Part shown: positions 58,294-64,000 of the stretch, in pieces | Position numbering within the stretch: the first letter of the stretch is position 1 | How the letters are laid out: every line of letters begins with the position of its first letter | NCBI GenBank assembly: GCA_902761665.1 | Contig: CACWLA010000006.1 | Location: forward strand, 1 to 64,000 | DNA: 64,000 nt | From: an uncultured Lachnospiraceae bacterium | Lineage (GTDB): Bacteria > Bacillota > Clostridia > Lachnospirales > Lachnospiraceae | Reading direction: 5' to 3' | Position numbers and translations under genes: made by a program | Notes under the pieces: generated by a model | The model's input: the letters and a program-made list of their open reading frames with translations, nothing else | The model's database searches: none | Told to the model about the DNA's origin: nothing

Positions 58294-59067
58294 TCATAGT
58301 TTCGCCTCAGCGCTATTTGAATCGTTACATACTTTCCACTTCACATTGTATGCCTTGATAACACTTCCTTCGTAAGGATCCTCCGGTTCGCAGGAATCAG
58401 CCCAAAAAACACCTTCTTCTGAACTTATGCGAAATGTCGCATCAAATATATCTCTCATTTGCGGAAGAGAGGGCTTGATCTGAAAATAGGTTACTCCTTC
58501 AAAACAAAGAGATAAGACACCATACCAATTGCGAAACAAGGCAAGAACATTCCTGGTTCCGTAATCATCTTCGTAATAATGGAGGCTTTCCAGTGTTGAG
58601 TCGTGAAATCCTTCGAAGGATTCCATAAAATGCTTTATGTCTTCCTGTGTATTAAGATATGTCCACTCGTCTTTATCCGGCAGATCCTGCAACTGTATTC
58701 TGCAGTGCTTTTGAGGCAGGCTTAGTTTTGATAATAATTTCCCAAGAAAACCATTATCTTTACAGACGTCCGGATAGCCGCATAAATACTCGATTTCTCC
58801 CCAGTCTTTGTGCTGGCTTTTAGTATCTTTCTTTAGTTTCAGAAGCGCAGATCCGCTAAGTTCCATAAAACCGGATATGTCAGGTTGAATAATATGTATT
58901 TGACGAGCAAAAGTATTGCCAATATTGTCTAGTAAATCGACAAGCTCAAAACAATTAGAATGCGGATTTAGAACAATATATTTGGCAAAGGTACTGCTTA
59001 TCAGATACCCGTATACGATGGAGTTGTAAGGTCGATCACCGTTTTGTTTTTCAACTCTAACATACAT
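58294..59067 (-). CDS. Hypothetical protein, first gene of the islet operon
   Basis: Not recognised. A 257-aa soluble protein. N-terminal half with IVYGYLISSTFAKYIVLNPHS; C-terminal half (about 150-257) with FEGFHDSTLESLHYYEDDYG and LSLCFEGVTYFQIKP, the HDS...L.....YE pattern seen in a broad class of small bacterial proteins. A good promoter lies about 90 bases upstream (59155-59183), so it begins the transcript that runs through all six islet genes. AT-rich coding sequence. Confidence 0.65.
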   Translation of the reverse strand: MYVRVEKQNGDRPYNSIVYGYLISSTFAKYIVLNPHSNCFELVDLLDNIGNTFARQIHIIQPDISGFMELSGSALLKLKKDTKSQHKDWGEIEYLCGYPDVCKDNGFLGKLLSKLSLPQKHCRIQLQDLPDKDEWTYLNTQEDIKHFMESFEGFHDSTLESLHYYEDDYGTRNVLALFRNWYGVLSLCFEGVTYFQIKPSLPQMRDIFDATFRISSEEGVFWADSCEPEDPYEGSVIKAYNVKWKVCNDSNSAEAKL

Positions 59068-59478
59068 AAAGCAGGCAGCTCCTTTGTCTGATGGTTATCG
59101 TTTAATAGAAGCATAATCATTTAGATTATTCCGAGGAACACTTTATCTGCTTTTCTTATACCACTTTCATCAGTTTTTTTCAATTCAACCAAAAGGCAGT
59201 CACACTAAGCGACGGCCTTTTCTTTTTTGCGCTTATCATTTCTTAATTTTTTCTTAAATCGCATCTAACTGGAATAATTTTGCCTTTCCCGTGCTCTTGC
59301 CTTTGGAGGGATATTTTCGGCCAAAAGCAGATCCGTTCGCAAGGCAAAACAAAAAAACAAGCCAAGAATCAGTCGCCTCTGCATTGACTTATTTCCTACC
59401 GTTAACTGTTGAAGCCTGACGTAACTCGCGTAACTCGGCCATTTTGAGTTCCTAAACTATCGTCCTATAACTGAAAAT
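59068..59478. other. Islet leader region, no gene seen
   Basis: AT-rich sequence upstream of the islet operon. It contains the promoter at 59155-59183, a run of short T-tracts, and two direct copies of GTAACTCG (59421-59428 and 59430-59437). A similar GGTAACTC pair occurs inside the islet near 56028-56050. No credible reading frame. Confidence 0.5.
59155..59183 (-). promoter_or_regulatory. Promoter of the islet operon
   Basis: -35 TTGAAA (59178-59183), 17-base spacer, -10 TATAAG (59155-59160), pointing into the six-gene run. Confidence 0.7.
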
Positions 59479-59556
59479 GAAGCATAGGGGATTCCCCGAC
59501 TCGGCGCTTCGGTTGACGGAGCATAGGGGATTCCCCGACTCGCTGCTTCGCAGCTC
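59479..59556 (-). repeat. Two tandem 39-bp units carrying tRNA-Ala 3'-end copies
   Basis: GAAGCATAGGGGATTC (59479-59494) and GGAGCATAGGGGATTC (59518-59533) recur with a 39-base period, each followed by CCCGACTCG. The shared 13-base core GCATAGGGGATTC equals the tRNA-Ala 3' end at 59700-59712. Same orientation as the tRNA and the left repeat. They lie about 160-235 bases from the intact tRNA gene. Confidence 0.85.
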
Positions 59557-59615
59557 GCTGGATAATTCGACCGACGAATCACACGGCGCAAAGCTTGTAT
59601 GATTCGGGTCTCATT

Positions 59616-59636
59616 GAGAACCCCTGCGGGGTTCTC
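59616..59636. repeat. Short GC-rich hairpin
   Basis: GAGAACCCC / GGGGTTCTC with a TGC loop between the tandem 39-bp units and the tRNA terminator. No T-run. Unassigned. Confidence 0.6.
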
Positions 59637-59649
59637 ATCCATCGTACCG

Positions 59650-59694
59650 TTTTTATTGCAAAAGCCGGCTATTCGCCGGCTTTTGCAATAAAAA
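59650..59694 (-). terminator. 20-bp perfect inverted repeat after tRNA-Ala
   Basis: A 20-bp perfect stem (59650-59669 with 59675-59694) and a five-base loop, starting one base after the tRNA. GCCGGC forms the core and TTTTTATTGCAAAA the outer part, so a T-rich tail is paired into the stem. Likely terminator and 3' processing structure, usable in both directions. Confidence 0.75.
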
Positions 59695-59695
59695 G

Positions 59696-59768
59696 TGGAG
59701 CATAGGGGATTCGAACCCCTGACCTCCACACTGCCAGTGTGGCGCGCTCCCAGCTGCGCTAATGCCCC
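59696..59768 (-). tRNA. tRNA-Ala (anticodon GGC)
   Basis: A 73-base cloverleaf: acceptor GGGGCAT with ATGCTCC (one G-T), D arm GCGCAGCTGGGAGCGC, anticodon loop CTGGCAG (GGC), T arm GGGGTTCGAATCCCC, discriminator A. CCA is not encoded. Its 3' end (59695-59715 on the window) is copied at 54882-54902, marking it as the insertion site of the islet. Confidence 0.97.
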
Positions 59769-59870
59769 AGACGAGGAGTATTGTATCACAGCCGAAAAAA
59801 AATGCAAGCACTTTTTTCCGAAATATTGTATATTATAGATACACGACCCTGACAAGTGAAAGGAGCCCCT

Positions 59871-60707
59871 ATGTTTCCCTCTTACAACATGGCTACGACG
59901 ATGAAGAGTTCAACGATGGAGAACGATATCCTGCTGGCCGCAAAGGCCGGTTTCCGGCATATCGAACTGCGGAAGGAAAAGCTACTGAATTTTCTGCAGC
60001 GGGGCGGTACCCTGACCGGTCTGAAAACGCTTCTTGAAGATAACGGCATCAAGCCGATGTGCATCAACGCCCTTGCGGACATCAGTTTCCACAAGGGGCA
60101 GTCGCGCACGACGGTGCAGGAGCTCTGCCACTTCCTCTGCTATGCGGGGCAGTTCGTCGGCTGTCCGGACCTGGAGGTGATCGCTGCCTTCGGCGCGCCG
60201 ACCGATGACCGTGAGGAGGTCACGGCGGAGACGGCAGGCGTGCTGGCCGAGCTTTCAAAGATCGCGGCGGACTATCACATGCGCCTCGCTCTGGAATACA
60301 TGGGCGTTCCGAAAAACAGCGTGCGGACCTATGCCCACGCCATGGAGATCGTGCAGCGATCCGGAGCAGACAACGTGGGGCTTTTGGTTGACACCTGGCA
60401 TCACTTTGCCGGCGGCTCGAAGCCGGAGGAACTGCTCGGCCCCGATTCGGATAAGATTTTTACCGTCCATATCGGCGACGCGCCGGACAAGGCACCTCTT
60501 ACGCTTCGCCGGAATGAATGCATCTGGCCGGGCGACGGCGCCGCTCCCATCCCGGAAATGCTCCAGAACCTGCAAAAGGTCGGCTACGAAGGCATCGTCT
60601 CCGTCGAGATCTTCGATCCGGGCGTGCAGGCGATGGATCCCGAATCCTGCATTCCGCTCGCCTATGAGCGCACCGCGCAAGCCATGAAGGAAGCCGGTGT
60701 GCTCTGA
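59871..60707 (+). CDS. Sugar phosphate isomerase/epimerase family protein (TIM barrel)
   Basis: A 278-aa soluble xylose-isomerase-like TIM-barrel protein. Barrel landmarks: ILLAAKAGFRHIELRKEKL (about residues 20-38), LALEYMGVP with a metal-type Glu (about 145), GLLVDTWHHFAGG with Asp/His (about 175), FTVHIGDAP with His/Asp (about 200), and GIVSVEIFDP with Glu (about 245). Such proteins isomerise or dehydrate sugars and inositols; the substrate is unknown. The ATG at 59871 has AAAGGAG five bases upstream; a GTG at 59856 would place that site inside the gene. Divergent from tRNA-Ala, monocistronic. Confidence 0.88.
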   Translation: MFPSYNMATTMKSSTMENDILLAAKAGFRHIELRKEKLLNFLQRGGTLTGLKTLLEDNGIKPMCINALADISFHKGQSRTTVQELCHFLCYAGQFVGCPDLEVIAAFGAPTDDREEVTAETAGVLAELSKIAADYHMRLALEYMGVPKNSVRTYAHAMEIVQRSGADNVGLLVDTWHHFAGGSKPEELLGPDSDKIFTVHIGDAPDKAPLTLRRNECIWPGDGAAPIPEMLQNLQKVGYEGIVSVEIFDPGVQAMDPESCIPLAYERTAQAMKEAGVL

Positions 60708-60725
60708 GCGGTTCGCTCCCGATCA

Positions 60726-60765
60726 TAAAAACACTGCCATCCGCTCGGGATGACAGTGTTTTTTT
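60726..60765. terminator. Bidirectional terminator between the isomerase and ABC exporter genes
   Basis: AACACTG..ATCC / GGAT..CAGTGTT stem (60729-60760, with a small internal bulge), T7 on the plus strand and T5 on the minus strand. Confidence 0.88.
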
Positions 60766-60766
60766 C

Positions 60767-62581
60767 TTATTTCAGCACGTCGGCGGTCGCTTCGTCCTCG
60801 TACTGGCGGGTGTACAGTTCTCTGTAGTAGCCGTTCAGCGCGAGCAGTTCCGCATGCGTTCCCTGTTCGACGATCTTTCCGCCCTTGACGACCAGGATGC
60901 AGTCCGCGTTCCGGACCGTGGACAGCCGGTGCGCGACCATCACGCAGGTGCGGCCCTTGATGATGGTGTCGATCGCCTTCTGGATCTTCTGCTCGGTGAT
61001 CGTATCGACCGAGGAGGTCGCCTCGTCCAGGACCAGGATCTTGGGATCGGCCAGCACTGCCCGGGCAAAGCTGATGAGCTGCTTTTCCCCGGTAGACAGG
61101 AGCGAGCCGTCCTCGCCGACGTCGGTATCCAGGCCTTTTTCCAGCTTGGCGACCACGTCGTCCACGGAGACCAGTTTCAGCGCCCGCTCGATATCCGCGT
61201 CCGACGCGTCGGGATTTCCGTAGAGCAGGTTCTCCCGTACGGTCCCCGAGAACAGGTGCGGGGTCTGCAGCACGTATCCGAGAGCGCTGTGCAGCCACAG
61301 CTGGCTGCGCTCTCTGGCGTCCCGTCCGTCGATCAGGACCTGTCCCTTCGTCGGTTCGTAGAAGCGGCAGAGCAGGTTCACGAGCGTGGATTTGCCCGCG
61401 CCGGTCTCGCCGACGATCGCGATGCTGCTCCCGAAGGGGATCTTCAGGCTGAAATGCTCCAGCACCGTCTCCTCTCCGTCCGGATATCTGAACGTCACGT
61501 CCTTAAATTCAATGTCGCCGCGGATCTCTTCCCAGTTCTCCTTCTTCGGATCGAAGGAGTCGCCGTAGATCTTCAGCACTTCTTCGCTGTCCGTGACGTC
61601 CGACTTTGTCGAGAGGAGTTTCGTCAGCCGCTCGATGTTGACCTGCGTCGTGATGAAATCCGAGATGCAGTCGATGACCCAGCGGACCGGCTCCATCATG
61701 CCCGTCGCGTAGCTCATGAAGAGGGAGAAGGTACCGACATCTTCTGCCGCGAGCACCCCGCCCTTCCAGAGCACGATGGCAAGCGCGAGGGACGAAGCCA
61801 GGCTGATCGTGGAGGCAAAGAGTCCCCGGTAGCGGGCAGCCCGCACCGCCCATCGGCGCATATTGGCCGTCTCATCGGTGAAATCCTTCCCGATCCGCTG
61901 TTCGACCGCCAGGGTCTTGATCGTCCGCGCACCGGTGATGCCTTCGTTGAAGTTGCCGGTGATGCGGGAGTTGATCTCGCGGACCTCACGGTTGGTCGAG
62001 ATCAGTTTCGCCTGGAAGATGCCGAAGAATACCGCGATGAGCGGCAGCACCAGCAGGATGAGCAGGGCAAGCCGCGCGTTGACGATCAGCATGACCGCGA
62101 TCGCGCCGACCAGGTAGGCCATCTGCCAGCTGCCCTCGACGAGGGACCAGGAGAACAGGATGCCGATGCGGCCGGTGTCGCTCATGACCCGCGAGTGGAT
62201 GTAGCCGACGCTGTTCTGGTTGTAGTACGAGAAGGACAGCGTCTGCAGGTGCCGGAACGCGAGAGCCCGCAGGTCGCGGTTGATGGAGGATTCCAGTTTC
62301 TGCGCCAGGTATCCGTTGATATAGTTGCCGACCGCGGTGACGAGAATGCTCGCCGCGTAGATCAGAATAAACCAGGGCAGGGTATCCAGCGTGCGTTCTC
62401 CCACGAAATGGTTCAGTGCGTAGCGCTGGTACAGGGGGATCAGGACGTCGATGATGCTCCCGAGCAGCCCCGTTGCGATCATGATGAGGATCTCCGGCCG
62501 GTAGCCTTTCACGTAAGGCAGGATCTTCGGGATCCCGAAAAACGGCAGGGAGACTTTTTCTTTCTTGTCATTATCCGGCAT
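60767..62581 (-). CDS. Heterodimeric ABC exporter subunit (canonical ATPase site half)
   Basis: A 604-aa fused membrane-ATPase half exporter. Six membrane segments (about residues 30-320). The ATPase has Walker A VGETGAGKSTLVNLL (about 395), ABC signature in the modified form LSTGEKQLISFARAVL (about 500), Walker B ILVLDEATSSVD with catalytic Glu, and the H-loop VMVAHRLSTV. The LSTGEKQ signature resembles the partner with full Walker B in TM287/288-type heterodimers. The gene overlaps the 3' end of the second subunit by 11 bases, so the two are translated together. The substrate is probably a drug or lipid-like molecule; unspecified. Confidence 0.92.
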   Translation of the reverse strand: MPDNDKKEKVSLPFFGIPKILPYVKGYRPEILIMIATGLLGSIIDVLIPLYQRYALNHFVGERTLDTLPWFILIYAASILVTAVGNYINGYLAQKLESSINRDLRALAFRHLQTLSFSYYNQNSVGYIHSRVMSDTGRIGILFSWSLVEGSWQMAYLVGAIAVMLIVNARLALLILLVLPLIAVFFGIFQAKLISTNREVREINSRITGNFNEGITGARTIKTLAVEQRIGKDFTDETANMRRWAVRAARYRGLFASTISLASSLALAIVLWKGGVLAAEDVGTFSLFMSYATGMMEPVRWVIDCISDFITTQVNIERLTKLLSTKSDVTDSEEVLKIYGDSFDPKKENWEEIRGDIEFKDVTFRYPDGEETVLEHFSLKIPFGSSIAIVGETGAGKSTLVNLLCRFYEPTKGQVLIDGRDARERSQLWLHSALGYVLQTPHLFSGTVRENLLYGNPDASDADIERALKLVSVDDVVAKLEKGLDTDVGEDGSLLSTGEKQLISFARAVLADPKILVLDEATSSVDTITEQKIQKAIDTIIKGRTCVMVAHRLSTVRNADCILVVKGGKIVEQGTHAELLALNGYYRELYTRQYEDEATADVLK

Positions 62582-64000
62582 GGGGACCTCCTTCCTGCAG
62601 TTCCGCGAGGCCTGTCTGGATCTCGTAGATCTGCTGATAGATGCCGCCGGCGCTTCTCAGTTCGTCGGGGGTGCCGAGCTCCGCAATGCGGCCCTTGTCC
62701 AGCACCAGCACCGTGTCCGCCTGGGACAGCGTGGTGATGCGGTGCGAGATCAGGATGACCGTGGAGCCGGCAAAATGCGTCTTCAGCGCGGCACGGATCT
62801 TCGCATCGGTCTCGGTGTCCACGGCGGACAGGGAGTCGTCGAAGATCATGATGGGCGTCTTCTGCGCCAGGGTCCGGGCAATGGCTGCCCGCTGTTTCTG
62901 GCCGCCGGAAAGCGTCACGCCGCGCTCACCCACGAAGGTATCGTAGCCCTTCGCAAAATCCATGACCGTTTCGTCCAGACAGGCGGAACGGGAGACCTCC
63001 CGCACCTCTTCCAGATCCATTTCCGGTCTTGTGATGGCAATGTTGTCACGGAGCGTCCGCGAGAACAGGAAGGGTTCCTGCAGGACCATGCCGATGTTCC
63101 TGCGGAGATACCCGGTGTCGATGTCGCGGATGTCGACGTCGCCGACCGTGATCGTCCCGCCCGCTTCGGGCAGCGGATAAAGCTTGTTCAGGAGAGCCAT
63201 CAGCGTCGATTTGCCGCTCCCGGTACCGCCCAGAATGCCCAGGGTCTTCCCCGCGGGCAGGCGGAAGCTGATGTTATGCAGCATTTCCGGGCTGTCCTCG
63301 TAGGCAAAACTGACGTTGTCGAACTCGATCGTCCTGTCCAGAGGAGGCGTCAGTCCTTTTTCCGAAGGCTTTTCCTCTTCGGCGGACATGATGTAGGCGA
63401 TGCGGTCCAGGGACACGCCGGCCTTGCTCATCTCCGCGATCATGCGGCCGAGCATGCGGATCGGCCAGATCAGCATGCCGTTGTAGGTAATGAAGGCCAC
63501 GTATTCGCCGGCAAGCATCTCGCCGTTTATGCAGCGGACCGCGCCGAAGATCACGACCAGCATGACCTGGAGGCTTCCCAGCACGTCTGCGCTGCACCAG
63601 TAGCGCGCCATGACGCGGGCGAGCCTGATCCAGAGGTTCGTATAGGATTCATTCTGCTCGGTAAAGCGGTCCATTTCGCGGCGCTCGCGGCCGAAGGCTC
63701 GCACCACGCGGACGCCGGTCAGGTTCTCCTGCACTCTTGCGGAAAGCACGCCTTCCGCTTCATCCGCCTCCTCAAAACCCTTCTCGATCCTCTGTGAGAA
63801 AATGAAGGAATAGATAAGGATGACCGGCATGAGCGACAGGGCGATCAGGGTCAGCTTCACGTCCATGCGCAGCATGAAGATGAGGGACAGCACCACCAGG
63901 ATCACGATGCGGAAGACCTGCGTCAGCTGTTCGGAGACGAAGTTCTTCAGGGTGTCGATGTCGGAGGTGCAGCGCTGAATGATGTCCCCGGTGCGGTTTT
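62571..64000 (-). CDS. Heterodimeric ABC exporter subunit, degenerate-site half (runs off the window)
   Basis: C-terminal 475 or so codons of the partner half exporter; the 5' end lies beyond the window. The visible start of the reading frame is NRTGDIIQRCTSDIDTLKNFV, the intracellular-loop pattern after TM2. Walker A GGTGSGKSTLMALL, signature LSGGQKQRAAIARTLA and H-loop LISHRITTL are intact, but Walker B reads IMIFDDSLSAVD, with Asp instead of the catalytic Glu. This marks the degenerate ATP site of a heterodimeric exporter. It is the upstream gene of the pair. Confidence 0.92.
   Translation of the reverse strand, partial: NRTGDIIQRCTSDIDTLKNFVSEQLTQVFRIVILVVLSLIFMLRMDVKLTLIALSLMPVILIYSFIFSQRIEKGFEEADEAEGVLSARVQENLTGVRVVRAFGRERREMDRFTEQNESYTNLWIRLARVMARYWCSADVLGSLQVMLVVIFGAVRCINGEMLAGEYVAFITYNGMLIWPIRMLGRMIAEMSKAGVSLDRIAYIMSAEEEKPSEKGLTPPLDRTIEFDNVSFAYEDSPEMLHNISFRLPAGKTLGILGGTGSGKSTLMALLNKLYPLPEAGGTITVGDVDIRDIDTGYLRRNIGMVLQEPFLFSRTLRDNIAITRPEMDLEEVREVSRSACLDETVMDFAKGYDTFVGERGVTLSGGQKQRAAIARTLAQKTPIMIFDDSLSAVDTETDAKIRAALKTHFAGSTVILISHRITTLSQADTVLVLDKGRIAELGTPDELRSAGGIYQQIYEIQTGLAELQEGGPHAG

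Larger units (their letters stand above)
54882..59715. mobile_element. tRNA-Ala-linked genomic islet with hypothetical genes
   Basis: About 4.8 kb bounded by direct repeats of the tRNA-Ala(GGC) 3' end (54882-54902 and 59695-59715). The content is AT-rich compared with both flanks, and all six genes point the same way (minus) and are hypothetical or DUF-type. A tRNA-type terminator sits just beyond the left repeat, iterated ACCACA-like motifs lie inside it (54950-54995), and two more 16-base copies of the repeat lie at the right end. No integrase, relaxase, transposase or phage gene is present, so this is either a decayed element, one mobilised in trans, or a cargo segment left after deletion. 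The boundaries are seen; mobility is inferred. Confidence 0.72.

Noticed and set aside
54882..59715. Prophage or conjugative element
   Set aside because: No structural, replication, integrase, relaxase or conjugation gene is present, so only a small tRNA-linked islet can be claimed.
59457..59855. A 132-codon minus-strand frame across the tRNA-Ala region
   Set aside because: It consists of the tRNA gene, its hairpin and the 39-bp repeats; not a protein gene.

Overview
The window looks like chromosomal DNA from a GC-rich member of the Clostridia, probably Lachnospiraceae or a close relative. The evidence is a T-box leader in front of pheS, an L20-type attenuated leader in front of infC, a DUF5721 protein known mainly from Lachnospiraceae, type III glutamine synthetase, an Hrb/FprA oxygen-defence pair, a desulfoferrodoxin, and Gram-positive TTGACA/TATAAT promoters with AGGAGG ribosome binding sites. 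Most genes are housekeeping genes in short operons.

Layout. 1-2440 (minus): pheS and the 5' part of pheT behind a Phe T-box. 2499-6165 (minus): a TAXI-type TRAP uptake operon (binding protein, DUF1850 protein, fused permease). 6181-9752: a DUF5721 gene, a two-component system and a TetR regulator. 9814-11410 (minus): tRNA-Arg and tRNA-Pro, then rplT, rpmI and infC; infC appears to start at ATC behind an L20-type attenuator. 11454-13180 (plus): an SGNH lipoprotein and an A24 prepilin peptidase. 13187-22172 (minus): def, priA, murF, murE and ftsK/spoIIIE. 22342-25002 (plus): two tandem lipoprotein serpins. 25113-30568: maf, a MetH-activation-like protein, brnQ, the Hrb/FprA pair and a DEDDh exonuclease. 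30562-34286 (plus): glnN and a 5'-nucleotidase-family phosphoesterase. 34352-34741: a 70-bp tandem repeat with an inverted partial copy. 34747-39230: an ABC-2 exporter, a membrane protein, a small hypothetical gene and desulfoferrodoxin. 39278-47082: cysK, mnmA, a GH2 glycosidase with a D-aminoacylase-like amidohydrolase, and a UvrD/PcrA helicase. 47157-54723: a LysR regulator, a lipoprotein, YdcF, DegV, an MTA/SAH nucleosidase, an M20 amidohydrolase and a cation:proton antiporter.

The most unusual segment is 54882-59715. It is clearly AT-richer than its surroundings and holds six minus-strand genes of little or no known function (one DUF4288 protein, one fusion carrying the domain usually labelled ADP-ribosylation/crystallin J1, and four unrecognised). 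It starts at the 3' end of a tRNA-Ala(GGC) gene and ends at a 21-base copy of that 3' end (one mismatch). Two further partial copies, iterated ACCACA-like motifs, a displaced terminator and a 34-bp direct repeat lie inside or at its edges. I read it as a tRNA-integrated genomic islet without its own integrase, possibly an immunity-gene store. The window closes (59871-64000) with a TIM-barrel isomerase and a heterodimeric ABC exporter, one subunit of which runs off the end.
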